DNA of 32,553 nucleotides from Microcaldota archaeon (GTDB taxonomy: Archaea; Micrarchaeota; Micrarchaeia; Anstonellales; Anstonellaceae). Made by a program: the position numbers and the translations under genes. A model generated the notes under the pieces. The model did not search any database, was not told the origin of the DNA, and saw nothing but the letters and a program-made list of their open reading frames with translations. Location: positions 66,896 through 99,448 of the forward strand of contig JAOAJL010000003.1 in assembly GCA_026414185.1 (NCBI GenBank), in the 5' to 3' direction. Positions 13,863 through 22,370 of this stretch are shown here, piece by piece. Numbering within the stretch: position 1 is the stretch's first letter; the number at the start of each line of letters is the position of its first letter.

Positions 13863-15125
13863 ATGGCGATTCTGATAAAAGGTGCAACGCTTCTTTCAGG
13901 CAGGAAGGCGGACATTCTGGTGGAAGGCAATCTCATCTCCAAAATCCGGCCCTTCGTTTCCGCCTCCGGCGCAGAGCGCATCAACGCCTCAGGCAAGCTG
14001 CTTGTCCCCGGCTTTGTCAACACGCACACGCACGCGGCAATGTCGCTTCTGCGCGGCTTTGCCGAGGACATGCAGCTTTACGACTGGCTTGCCAAGGTCA
14101 GACAGGCAGAGAAGAAAATGAAGCCATCGGCGGTTTTTGCAGGGGCTCTCCTCGCCTGCGCCGAGATGCTCAAAAGCGGCACCACTTGCTTTTGCGACAT
14201 GTACTTCCATATGGACAGCGTCGCGGCTGCGGTTGCGCGGTCCGGCATAAGGGCGACCCTTGGCTACGGGATGGCGGACATGGGCGAAAAGAAGAGGTGC
14301 AAGCAGGAGCTTCGCATCGGGGAAAAGTTCGTAAAGGCCTGGCACGGCAGGGAGAATGGCAGGATACGCTGCAGCATAGCCCCCCACTCCATTTATCTTT
14401 GCTCAGCAGAGCTTCTTGCGCAAGCCAACGGGCTTTCTGAAAAATACGGCGTGCCATATCATATCCACCTTTCAGAGACAAGAAAGGAGGTTTTTGACTG
14501 CCTGCTGGCGCACAAGAAGCGGCCGGCTTATTATCTTGATTCCCTCGGAGTGCTTTCCTGCCGGACGGTTGCGGCGCACTGCACCTGGCTGACAAAAGAG
14601 GAGGTGCGGCTCCTTGCCCTGCGCAAAGCCTCTGCTTCGCTTTGCCCAGTTTCAAACATGAAGCTTGCTGGCGGCGGCTGCGCCCCCATGCCCGAGATGG
14701 AGCAGTTCGGCATGAACGTCTCGCTTGGAACGGACGGGGCGGCTTCCAACAACTCCCTCTCCATGTTTGAAACCGCAAAGACGCTTGGGCTTGTGCAAAA
14801 AAACGCCCGCTGGAACGCCGCTGTGGCAAAGGACAGCGCTATATTCAGCGCCGCCACGGCAGGAGGCGCGCGCGCCCTTGGCATAGCTGCAGGCGAAATA
14901 AGGGAGGGTAGCCTTGCCGACATTGTGCTTCTTGATTTGAAGGCAGCCAACATGGCTCCCTATCATTCCCCTGTTGCCAACGTCATCTATTCCGCCAATG
15001 CGGGCAACGTGACTGATGTAATCGTGGATGGAAGGCAGGTCGTTGAGGACGGAAGGCTCCTTGTGCTTGACGAGGAAAAGATAGTCCAGCAGGCGCGAAA
15101 AGAAGCGCAGAGGCTCATTTCTTGA
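13863..15125 (+). CDS. 5'-methylthioadenosine/S-adenosylhomocysteine deaminase family amidohydrolase
   Basis: A 420-residue metal-dependent amidohydrolase of the AtzA/TrzA/MtaD group. Metal and catalytic residues are present: H55 and H57 (NTHTHAAMS), H175 (APHSIYL), H202 and E205 (HIHLSET), H239 (AAHCTWL) and D291 (GTDGAASNN). It begins with the usual beta-sandwich strand (ILIKGATLLSGRKADILVEGN) and ends with DVIVDGRQVVEDGRLLVLDEEK. Family members deaminate methylthioadenosine, S-adenosylhomocysteine or 5'-deoxyadenosine to the inosine forms. Substrate choice cannot be read from sequence. It overlaps the converging PfkB-kinase gene by 11 bases at the 3' ends. ATG 13863 is chosen for a TATA element 31 bases ahead. 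Confidence 0.88.
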   Translation: MAILIKGATLLSGRKADILVEGNLISKIRPFVSASGAERINASGKLLVPGFVNTHTHAAMSLLRGFAEDMQLYDWLAKVRQAEKKMKPSAVFAGALLACAEMLKSGTTCFCDMYFHMDSVAAAVARSGIRATLGYGMADMGEKKRCKQELRIGEKFVKAWHGRENGRIRCSIAPHSIYLCSAELLAQANGLSEKYGVPYHIHLSETRKEVFDCLLAHKKRPAYYLDSLGVLSCRTVAAHCTWLTKEEVRLLALRKASASLCPVSNMKLAGGGCAPMPEMEQFGMNVSLGTDGAASNNSLSMFETAKTLGLVQKNARWNAAVAKDSAIFSAATAGGARALGIAAGEIREGSLADIVLLDLKAANMAPYHSPVANVIYSANAGNVTDVIVDGRQVVEDGRLLVLDEEKIVQQARKEAQRLIS

Positions 15126-16080
15126 TTTTCGCCCTTCGCTCCGCATGCAAAGAAGGCAAGCCTGCCCCAACCCTCTGCACGACCATTCCAGCAAGCATGC
15201 TGCCAAGTCTTGCGCTTCGCAGGGGCGGATAGCCTCTTGACAAACCGCAAAGCACTCCTGCGGCGTAGGCATCCCCTGCTCCTGTGGTGTCAGCCGCCTT
15301 TGCCGCAATCGCCCTTATTTTCCATTTTTTTCCCTTGTAAAAAAGCTCAGAGCCAAGCCGCCCTTTTTTGAGGCAGATGATGGCTGAGGGCTTGAGCTGA
15401 GGCAGAGCCTTCTCAAAACCTCGCCCCAAAAGCGCGCAAGCCTCCTGCTGGTTCAAGAAAAGCACGTCAGCATACCTTTCCAGAATTTCCAGGAGCATCC
15501 TGCGCCTTCTTGCCACGAGGGGATAGGACTCAAGAGAAATTGCAACCCTCTTGCCCGACCTTTTGGCTTCTGAGAGGTATCTTTTGGCAAGTGCTGCGGT
15601 TGGGCAGGGCAGGCACAGGGTTATTGAGGAAAGAAAAAGCATCCTTGCGGCTCCAAAATGCCTCTTATCAAAAAAGCCGCACTTCTTCCCCGCGCCCAGA
15701 TAAGCGCAAAAAGTCCTCTGCGAGTCTTCCGTTATAAGCACGACTATCCTGCCGGTCCTTCCGCTGACCTTATGGAGCAGCGGGGTTATTCCGCAGTCGG
15801 CAAGATTCTTCTCAAACCTCCGCCCGTCCCTGTCTTTTCCGACTGCGCCCTGGAAACAGCATGAGCCCCCAAGCGCCGCAAAGCCCTCGCAGACGTTGCG
15901 CGCATTGTCGCCAGGGTATTCTCGGAGCAGCCTCCTCTTAACAAAAGCCTCAATCCTTCTGAGCCTTGGCAGCCCGAAATGGTTGGTGGCGCCCTTTTTC
16001 AGCCCAAGTCTCTCCAAATCGGCATCAGAGGCTTTCGCGAACCGGTCAATGACCGGCGTGCCAAGCGCAAAAAGGTCCAT
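15115..16080 (-). CDS. PfkB-family sugar/nucleoside kinase (adenosine-kinase-like)
   Basis: A 321-residue PfkB kinase. The N-terminal sugar-binding motif is degenerate: GDNARNVCEGFAALGGSCCFQGAVGKDRDGRRF in place of GGxxxNxAxxLAxLG. The substrate-lid strand RTGRIVVLITEDSQRTFCAYLGA is like that of bacterial nucleoside/adenosine kinases. The C-terminal ATP site DTTGAGDAYAAGVLCG (about residues 266-281) keeps the anion hole and catalytic aspartate. The protein is likely a kinase of adenosine or another nucleoside or sugar. The convergent MTA/SAH deaminase suggests a shared salvage role but is only context. ATG 16080 fits the family start, and TATTTAAAAT (minus 16110 to 16101) is 30 bases ahead, giving a leaderless mRNA. 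Confidence 0.86.
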   Translation of the reverse strand: MDLFALGTPVIDRFAKASDADLERLGLKKGATNHFGLPRLRRIEAFVKRRLLREYPGDNARNVCEGFAALGGSCCFQGAVGKDRDGRRFEKNLADCGITPLLHKVSGRTGRIVVLITEDSQRTFCAYLGAGKKCGFFDKRHFGAARMLFLSSITLCLPCPTAALAKRYLSEAKRSGKRVAISLESYPLVARRRRMLLEILERYADVLFLNQQEACALLGRGFEKALPQLKPSAIICLKKGRLGSELFYKGKKWKIRAIAAKAADTTGAGDAYAAGVLCGLSRGYPPLRSARLGSMLAGMVVQRVGAGLPSLHAERRAKIKK

Positions 16081-16100
16081 GAAGGGCTTGCGGGGGTAGC

Positions 16101-16110
16101 ATTTTAAATA
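16101..16110. promoter_or_regulatory. Shared palindromic TATA element of the PfkB / pilus-ATPase divergent pair
   Basis: ATTTTAAATA is a TATA box in both directions. On the minus strand it begins 30 bases before the PfkB ATG (leaderless). On the plus strand TTTTAAATA would start transcription near 16132, leaving about 40 bases of leader with AGGAGG at 16161-16166 before the ATPase ATG at 16174. Confidence 0.6.
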
Positions 16111-16173
16111 ATCCCGCCGAAGAGTTTGCTTGGGCGGTTTTCCGCCCAAAACTTTCGGTCAGGAGGTTTTCAT

Positions 16174-17688
16174 ATGGCGGAAGCAAGGCGGCGTCCAGTA
16201 GATAAGGAGGGCACGATTGACTCCTATGTTTATGACAACGAAGGAATACAGGTGCTTGCCAAGATAGTGGCAAAGCCGGGCGAATACGTTCCATCCTACG
16301 AGGTGAATGTGCGCGAGCTTTCAGAGGGCACGCGGCTGGTGCTAAACCAGCTTCGCGGCGAGCTTATCACCACGGTGAAGCTTGACATAACAGAGATAAT
16401 GGACCCAAAAAAGCGGGACGAGGTGAAAAGGAAGTTTGAAAGCCGCGCCAACTACCTTCTCGGCAAGCACTTCCCCACCCTTTCCGAGTCAGACAAGAAG
16501 GTGCTGACTGCCTACCTTCTGCAAAACTCGCTTGGATTGGGCGAGCTTGAGCCGCTGATGCATGATGAGAACCTTGAAGAAGTCGCCATAAACTCTTCCA
16601 CCGAGCCAGTCTGGGTCTATCACAAAAAATACGGCTGGTGCAAAACCAACGTCACCCTCAAATCCGAGGAATCCATCTACGACATAGCCGCGATGATTGG
16701 AAGGCGGATTGGAAAGCAGATAAACGTCCTAAATCCGGTGATGGATGCGCACCTTTCCACAGGCGACCGGGTGAATGCCACCCTCTTTCCAGTCTCCTCG
16801 TTCGGCAACACGATAACAATACGCAAATTCTCCCGCAACCCCTGGACAATACCCTACCTTATTGAGCTCAACTGCATCTCGCCGCAGGTGGCGGGCTTGA
16901 TTTGGCTTTGCATTCAAAACGAGCTTTCCATCCTTGTTTCAGGAGGGACCGGATCAGGAAAAACCTCATTTCTCAACGCAATCTCCTGCCTCATACCCGC
17001 AAACCAGAGGATAATCTCCATAGAGGATACGCGCGAGCTTACCCTGCCGTCCTTCCTGCAGTGGATTCCGCTTGTCACCCGCGAGCCCAACGCAGAGGGG
17101 AAAGGCGAGGTGACCATGCTTGATTTGCTTGTCAATTCGTTGCGCATGAGGCCCGACAGGATAATCATGGGTGAGGTAAGAAAGCAGCGCGAAGCGGAGA
17201 TTCTTTTTGAGGCGATGCACACAGGGCATTCCGTCTATGCCACCTTGCACGCAGACAACGCGTCTGAGACAATCACTCGCCTCACCACCCCGCCAATCAG
17301 CATGCCGAAAGAAACGCTTTCAGCCCTTGCCGGCATAGTGGTCCAGTTCCGCCACCGGAGGCTGAATGTGAGGCGCACCCTTGAATTCGCAGAGGTCCAG
17401 AAGGGCGGAGACATAAACGTCCTTTACCGCTGGGATATCAAGACGGACAGGATAGGCGAAGTCGGCAAGATGGTTTCGCTTTCCTCCACCCTCTCGCTTT
17501 ACTCAGGTCTTACCCAAAAGGAGATAGAGGCAGACGTTGCCGACAAGGCAAGAATATTCTCCTGGATGGTGAAGAAAGGGCTCAAATCAGTCAATACGGT
17601 CGGCACCATAGTTTCGGAATACTACAAAAACCCAGATGAAATCGTCCAGATTGCAGCCAAGAACCAGGAGTGGCACGGCGCCGACTGA
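16174..17688 (+). CDS. Type IV pilus / type II-IV secretion assembly ATPase (TadA/FlaI/GspE family)
   Basis: A 504-residue cytoplasmic hexameric motor. The N-terminal part (1-120) is helical. The core domain carries Walker A GGTGSGKT (257-264), the acidic ISIEDTREL (281-289), Walker B RIIMGEVR (329-336) and the His box HTGHSVYATLHAD (349-361). GDRVNATLFPVSS (197-209) is the family's N-terminal half-site. All catalytic elements are intact. The enzyme powers assembly of pilin subunits through the TadC-type membrane proteins at 20317 and 21268. AGGAGG eight bases before the ATG fixes the start. First gene of a five-gene pilus-like run; it may be co-transcribed with the next gene, 15 bases on. 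Confidence 0.93.
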   Translation: MAEARRRPVDKEGTIDSYVYDNEGIQVLAKIVAKPGEYVPSYEVNVRELSEGTRLVLNQLRGELITTVKLDITEIMDPKKRDEVKRKFESRANYLLGKHFPTLSESDKKVLTAYLLQNSLGLGELEPLMHDENLEEVAINSSTEPVWVYHKKYGWCKTNVTLKSEESIYDIAAMIGRRIGKQINVLNPVMDAHLSTGDRVNATLFPVSSFGNTITIRKFSRNPWTIPYLIELNCISPQVAGLIWLCIQNELSILVSGGTGSGKTSFLNAISCLIPANQRIISIEDTRELTLPSFLQWIPLVTREPNAEGKGEVTMLDLLVNSLRMRPDRIIMGEVRKQREAEILFEAMHTGHSVYATLHADNASETITRLTTPPISMPKETLSALAGIVVQFRHRRLNVRRTLEFAEVQKGGDINVLYRWDIKTDRIGEVGKMVSLSSTLSLYSGLTQKEIEADVADKARIFSWMVKKGLKSVNTVGTIVSEYYKNPDEIVQIAAKNQEWHGAD

Positions 17689-17703
17689 GCAAGTGGTATT
17701 GCG

Positions 17704-20256
17704 ATGGCGACCTCCTCTGACTTGCCCAGTTTTTCGGATATCTGCCGGCTTGCAAGGGAGATGGAAAAGCGCGCGCTTGCGCCGAAAGGAGAAAACCTCT
17801 CAGGCAATATTCCGCCAGCAGGCTCGGAGATATTCCCAAAGGAGTTTCAAGAATTCACCTATGCCTACCTTTTGTCCGAGGCGCACAAGATTGAGCGCAG
17901 GCTTTTTGCTACAAGCTACCAGTCCGCTTTGCAACAGCCTTCCGCCGCGGAGAAGGCGCCAAGCGAGGAAAAAATAGAGGCGGAGCTGGCAAGGCTTTAC
18001 TCCACAGAGCCAAAAGCCCAGCCAGAGGCGCAGCCCACGCCGATAACCGAGAGGATAAAGCCGCCTGACATACTTTCTTCCGTCCTTCCGTTTGGTGCGA
18101 AAAAACAGCAGGAAAAAAGCGCGCAGCAGGCAGAGCCTTCTGCCACATTTTCGCCTGGCTTGCAGGAAACCCCGCAAGTGCAGCAAGCCGCGCCTGCGCC
18201 GCCGCAGAGGCAAGAAAGCGAAAGAGCCTGGCAAGAGGCAGGCATAAAGCCGCCTCAAGTGCCTTCGCCCAAGCCAAAGCCGCAGGAAAGCTTTGAGCAG
18301 GAAGCTAATGCTGAAAACCCGCCGATTCCGCCTGTCAAGGAGCCTCCGCAGGCGGAGGTTGAGCAGGAGCAGGAGGCAGCTGCAGAAGCCGCCAGCGAGG
18401 AAAAGCCGACTTCCGCCCAAGAAGCAAAATCTCCCCTTTCCTCCCAGAGAATTTCCCCACGCCTGCGCGCGATAATAGAGGAGAAAATAAGGCGGGAGGA
18501 GGAGAAGGCGGCGGCAGAGGCAAAGATGCTTCAGCAAAAGCAGCAACAGCAGGCACAGGCGCCCCCTTCGCCCGAGCAGGCGCAGGAGGAAGAGGAAATA
18601 GTCCTTTCAGCACGCGAAAGGCTGCTTAAAAAGCTGCAGAAAGGGGCGGAAGCCAAAAAAGAGGCTGGGCAAAAGCAGGAGGAGCCGCCGCAAGAGGCAA
18701 AGCAGATTCAAAAGGAGGGCGAGCCTGCCTTGCAGGAAAAAGCTTTGGAAGAGCCAGCCGCACCAAAAATAGTCCCGATAAAGCCTGAGGAAGAACCCAA
18801 GGAAGAAGCCGCGCCCTCGGTGCTTGATCTCGGAAAGAAAAAGGCGCCCTCGCCCCAAAAGGAGCCGGAAAGCCCGCTGTCCATCCCAGCCCCCTCCTTT
18901 GTGCCAGGAGCCCCAACAATAAAGCCGATATTTTCCGATGAGCAGAAGGCAGAGCCGGTTTCAGATGAGAGCCGCGCAAGCCGCATCCAGAGGATAATTG
19001 AGGAGCTTGCAGCAGACAGGGAAAAATCAAAGGTGCTTGCCTCCAAAAAGCAGGCGCAAGAGGCAAAGCAGGACAAGGAAGCTCAAATCAGCAAAGCCGA
19101 AAGCCAAAAAGCCAAACAGAAAAAGCCAGGGAGGAAAAAAGAGGCTCAGGCTTCAACTTCGGGCGCAAAGGCGGCAGAGGAAAAAAGCAAGCGGCAACCG
19201 CAGCGGCAAGGGCAAGAAAGCACCCAGGACAACCAAACCCCGCCTCCTGCGCCGCCACCCGCCCAGCTGCCTTTGCGAAACGCCAAAGCACAAGCAGAAT
19301 CTGAAGCCAGCCAAGAAGCCCCAAAGGCAGTGGAGGAGGCGCAGCCTCAAAAGCGCGCAGCCGCCTTGCCAAAGCCCTCTGCAAGCAAGCCGCAAAAGAA
19401 GGCGTTGGGGCAACAGGAGAGCCAACCAGCCCCCCGCAGGCGCATTCTTCCAAAGATGCCTCAAAAGCAGCAGCCCAAGCCGCTGCCAAGGGCAGCTTCA
19501 CAGCCTCCAAAAGAGCAAGCCAGTCCCCAAGCCTCCGCACAGTCTTCTTCCGGAGGCAGGGTGAGAATTTTGCCAGGAGGCAAAGTCCAGCAAAGCCAGC
19601 CTGCCGCCGCACCGTCCGCACCCATCACCTACATTCCTCCAGCACGGCAAAAGCCACAAGTTCCGCAGATGCAGGCAAAAAAACAGGAGCTGCAGGCGGA
19701 GAGGCAAAAAGACGAGTTGCAACAGGAAAAACCGCAGCCTGAAAAAGCAGAAGAAAAAAAGCCGCAGGCTCCCGCATTTCCGCAGGCTGCCCAAGCAGAA
19801 GATGCCGCGTTGCATTCGCGGCTTGAGCAGCTGAAAAAAACCCGCGAGATTGCAGGCGAGGCATCCATGCCAGAAAAGGAAGAAGAGGAAGAGCTTGAGG
19901 CACCTCCGCCCCCTCCGCCGGAGGAAGAAGAGCCAAAGCCAGATGCTTATGAGGAAAAAAAGCAGGAGTTTAAGCTGAAAATGCAGCTTGAAGACAAAAA
20001 AACGAAGGCAAGGCAGGAAAGCGAGGAGATGCTGGAGCAGTATGCAAAGGAAAACATCGTCTGGCTTTATGAGATTTACAAGATGGGCGGCATGTCGCGC
20101 GAGGACTTCCTTGCCAAAGTCAAGGAAAAAATGGCAGAGTCGCAGCAAGCCGCGGCTGAAGAGAGGAAGGAGCCGCAAGCCCCGCAAAATCCAGCTTTGG
20201 AGTCTCTTGAAAAGGAGGTAGGCAAAAAGATGAAAAAGCGCTTCCCATGGGAGTAG
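17704..20256 (+). CDS. 850-residue low-complexity Gln/Pro/Ala/Lys/Glu-rich protein in the pilus locus
   Basis: Mostly predicted disorder, flanked by short ordered ends. Residues 1-80 are helical (SFSDICRLAREMEKR, FPKEFQEFTYAYLLSEAHKIERRL). Scattered short helices include RISPRLRAIIEEKIRREEEK (about 250-270), VLSARERLLKKLQKG (about 300-315) and SRIQRIIEELAADREK (about 422-437). The C-terminal part (about 735-815) has KKQEFKLKMQLEDKKTK and ENIVWLYEIYKMGGMSREDFLAKV. Nothing suggests a signal peptide or membrane segment, so it should be cytoplasmic. No domain is recognisable. It lies between the ATPase and the TadC genes and may act as a scaffold or regulator of the machine, or link it to other parts; this is inference. 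The gene has no long repeats, only compositional bias. Confidence 0.85.
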   Translation: MATSSDLPSFSDICRLAREMEKRALAPKGENLSGNIPPAGSEIFPKEFQEFTYAYLLSEAHKIERRLFATSYQSALQQPSAAEKAPSEEKIEAELARLYSTEPKAQPEAQPTPITERIKPPDILSSVLPFGAKKQQEKSAQQAEPSATFSPGLQETPQVQQAAPAPPQRQESERAWQEAGIKPPQVPSPKPKPQESFEQEANAENPPIPPVKEPPQAEVEQEQEAAAEAASEEKPTSAQEAKSPLSSQRISPRLRAIIEEKIRREEEKAAAEAKMLQQKQQQQAQAPPSPEQAQEEEEIVLSARERLLKKLQKGAEAKKEAGQKQEEPPQEAKQIQKEGEPALQEKALEEPAAPKIVPIKPEEEPKEEAAPSVLDLGKKKAPSPQKEPESPLSIPAPSFVPGAPTIKPIFSDEQKAEPVSDESRASRIQRIIEELAADREKSKVLASKKQAQEAKQDKEAQISKAESQKAKQKKPGRKKEAQASTSGAKAAEEKSKRQPQRQGQESTQDNQTPPPAPPPAQLPLRNAKAQAESEASQEAPKAVEEAQPQKRAAALPKPSASKPQKKALGQQESQPAPRRRILPKMPQKQQPKPLPRAASQPPKEQASPQASAQSSSGGRVRILPGGKVQQSQPAAAPSAPITYIPPARQKPQVPQMQAKKQELQAERQKDELQQEKPQPEKAEEKKPQAPAFPQAAQAEDAALHSRLEQLKKTREIAGEASMPEKEEEEELEAPPPPPPEEEEPKPDAYEEKKQEFKLKMQLEDKKTKARQESEEMLEQYAKENIVWLYEIYKMGGMSREDFLAKVKEKMAESQQAAAEERKEPQAPQNPALESLEKEVGKKMKKRFPWE

Positions 20257-20275
20257 CCATGCCGGCTATCACGAG

Positions 20276-20283
20276 TTATAAAA
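20276..20283 (+). promoter_or_regulatory. TATA box of the TadC gene
   Basis: TTATAAAA lies in the 60-base gap after the low-complexity gene. It would start transcription near 20306, leaving about 11 bases of leader including GGTG just before the ATG at 20317. The membrane and pilin genes may therefore be expressed separately from the ATPase. Confidence 0.55.
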
Positions 20284-20316
20284 ATTAATATGGTGTATAA
20301 TTAGCAGTGTGGTGCG

Positions 20317-21258
20317 ATGGCTGAAGAGAAAAAGCCCCTTCTGAAAACCGAGGGCAAGATCCGTTCAAAAGCCCCGCAGCCTTTCATTGCCCACCCTCTC
20401 AGAGAGGCAGAGCCTGTCTCAGAGCCCCAGTCCTTCCGGGGCTTCTACAGCGCAATTGCTTCCCATTTTCCCTCACTGCGAAGGCAGCTTGTGGAGGCGG
20501 ACATGCGCTACACGCCGGCTGGCTTTGTGCGCCACTCGCTGCTGACTGCGCTTTACATAACCTCCGCACTGCTTTTGATAACCTACCTTCTCGTCCGCTC
20601 AGAGGAGCTTTGGCTCCTCATCCTCCTTTTGCTTCTTCCTCTTTACTATGCGGGCTCATTCTTCTATGCAATGCAGTTCCCACGCATCAAGGCAAGGATT
20701 CGCGCAAAGCGCATTGAGCAGGAGCTTGTCTTTGCTGGCAGGCACATGCTGATTGAGCTGAAAGGAGGCGTGCCTCTTTTTGACGCGATGCTCGGCATAA
20801 GCAGGGACTACGGAGAGGTTTCAACGGAGTTCAACAAGGTGGTTGAGAAAGTCACCCTTGGCGTTCCCCTCGGCGTTGCCCTCCATGATGTTGCGGAAAC
20901 CAACCCCTCGCCCTACTTCAAGCGCGTGGTTTTGCAGATTGCAAACTCGCTTGCCTCAGGCTCGGATGTCACCTCATCCCTTGAGGCGGTCCTTGACCAA
21001 ATCTCAAAGGAGCAGGTGATTGAGCTGAAAGCTTACGGGCAGAAGCTTAACCCAATAGTGATGTTCTTCATGATATTCGGCATAATCCTGCCTTCGCTGG
21101 GGGTGGCATTCGTCATCATCCTCTCCTCGTTTCTTGGGGGAGCCTCATTCGCATTCGGCTCATCCGCGCTGTTTGGCATCCTTGTGGCAGTGGGGCTGAT
21201 ACAGTTTATCTTCCTGTCAATGGTGGAGTCGTCAAGACCAAAGTTTGACATCGTTTGA
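20317..21258 (+). CDS. TadC/FlaJ-type pilus assembly membrane protein 1
   Basis: A 313-residue T2SSF-family membrane protein. A cytoplasmic N-terminus (1-70) leads to two hydrophobic helices (SLLTALYITSALLLITYLLV and LWLLILLLLLPLYYAGSFFY, about 70-115). A soluble helical T2SSF segment follows (about 130-235: GRHMLIELKGGVPLFDAMLGIS and GVALHDVAETNPSPYFKRVVLQI). Two C-terminal helices close it (IVMFFMIFGIILPSLGVAFVIIL and ALFGILVAVGLIQFIFL). It forms the platform on which the ATPase drives pilin assembly. The second TadC gene begins nine bases after its stop. GGTG before the ATG and the TATA box at 20276 support the start. The two-gene arrangement is frequent in archaeal pilus loci. Confidence 0.88.
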   Translation: MAEEKKPLLKTEGKIRSKAPQPFIAHPLREAEPVSEPQSFRGFYSAIASHFPSLRRQLVEADMRYTPAGFVRHSLLTALYITSALLLITYLLVRSEELWLLILLLLLPLYYAGSFFYAMQFPRIKARIRAKRIEQELVFAGRHMLIELKGGVPLFDAMLGISRDYGEVSTEFNKVVEKVTLGVPLGVALHDVAETNPSPYFKRVVLQIANSLASGSDVTSSLEAVLDQISKEQVIELKAYGQKLNPIVMFFMIFGIILPSLGVAFVIILSSFLGGASFAFGSSALFGILVAVGLIQFIFLSMVESSRPKFDIV

Positions 21259-21267
21259 GTGGTTGGG

Positions 21268-22344
21268 ATGGAAGGAAAGATGTTTTACGAAACAATCGGG
21301 CGCCTTTTTTCACGCCAGCAGATGCGCAGGCTGGGGCTGCTTTTGGAGTCCGCCGGCATGGATTTCGTGCCAGAGGCATTTGCCGGCTTTGTGGTGGTGG
21401 TCTGCTTTCTCGCCTCCCTCCTGACTTATCTCATATTCGCTTCAATCGCTCCGCTGCGCGGATTTCTTTTCAAGCTCTCCTTCTTCATTTCCCCTGATGC
21501 CACGCTTTCCTCCCCTGACTTTTTCATTTTGGTTTCAGCCCTCTTCAGCATCATCTTGGCATCCGGAGTAATCCTGCTTTCGGTCTATGTCATGCTTTTC
21601 CTGATGGCAGATGCGCGAAGGAGGCGCGTGGAGGAGGTTCTGCCCGACTTCCTTTCGCTGTCGGCGGCAAACGTGCGGGCGGGCATGACCATAGACCAGG
21701 CGCTTTGGTATGCCGCAAAGCCAGAGTTTGGCATACTTTCAGACGAGGTTGCGATAGTGGCAAAGAAGACTTTCGGAGGCGTGCCTTTCAACACGGCGAT
21801 AGACTACCTGACAGAGCGCTTCAACTCAAAGCCTGTGCGGCGCGCAGTCGCCCTAATAAAGCAGGCGATAGCGTCAGGCGGCAAGCTCGCAGACATACTT
21901 GAGAAGACAGCGGAGGATTCGCGCGAAATGATGACGCTTCGCAAGGAAATATCCACCTCCCTTCTGATGTATGTGATTTTCATCGTCTTTGCCGGCGCAA
22001 TAGGCACTCCATTCCTCTTCGCCATCTCAGGCAAGCTCGTTTCCCTTCTTGAAGGGGTCTTCACCACTCTTCCCACGCAGTCCAGCACCTCCTTTGCCGC
22101 CTCGGTCCAAGGACCGTTCATCATGCCCTCAAAGCCATCGGTTTCAAGCTCGGACTTCTGGCTTTTCACCATACTGACCGCAGTGATGACTGCCATATTC
22201 TCCTCGCTCATAATCGGCGTCATCTCAAAAGGAACCAAGCGGGACGGAGTCCCCTATGTGCCTTTCCTGCTGGCAGTTTCGCTTGCGGTTTATTTCCTCA
22301 CAAGCCATCTCCTGGGGGGCTTCCTGTCAAACATTTATTTCTGA
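21268..22344 (+). CDS. TadC/FlaJ-type pilus assembly membrane protein 2
   Basis: A 358-residue second T2SSF-family protein. N-terminal helices (FAGFVVVVCFLASLLTYLIF and FFILVSALFSIILASGVILLSVYVMLFL) precede the soluble domain with DFLSLSAANVRAGMTIDQALWYAAKPEFGIL and VRRAVALIKQAIASGGKLADILEKTAEDSREM, and further helices follow at the end (LLMYVIFIVFAGAIGTPFLFAI, FWLFTILTAVMTAIFSSLIIGV, VPFLLAVSLAVYFLTSHLLGG). It is longer than partner 1 by one C-terminal helix. ATG 21268 is preferred over the GTG at 21259 because GAGTGGT lies just in front of it. The two proteins probably form a heteromeric platform for the pilin encoded 26 bases downstream. Confidence 0.88.
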   Translation: MEGKMFYETIGRLFSRQQMRRLGLLLESAGMDFVPEAFAGFVVVVCFLASLLTYLIFASIAPLRGFLFKLSFFISPDATLSSPDFFILVSALFSIILASGVILLSVYVMLFLMADARRRRVEEVLPDFLSLSAANVRAGMTIDQALWYAAKPEFGILSDEVAIVAKKTFGGVPFNTAIDYLTERFNSKPVRRAVALIKQAIASGGKLADILEKTAEDSREMMTLRKEISTSLLMYVIFIVFAGAIGTPFLFAISGKLVSLLEGVFTTLPTQSSTSFAASVQGPFIMPSKPSVSSSDFWLFTILTAVMTAIFSSLIIGVISKGTKRDGVPYVPFLLAVSLAVYFLTSHLLGGFLSNIYF

Positions 22345-22370
22345 ACGGAAAAAAATAGAGGTGATTATGT

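Noticed and set aside
17800-20187. Several long minus-strand open frames opposite the low-complexity gene
   Set aside because: Their Leu/Arg/Cys-rich composition is the shadow of Gln/Ala/Pro/Lys codons; no ribosome binding site or promoter supports them.
20254-20268. TAGCC/GGCTA hairpin at the end of the low-complexity gene
   Set aside because: Only five base pairs, no following T-run, and it overlaps the stop codon, so it is weak evidence for a terminator.
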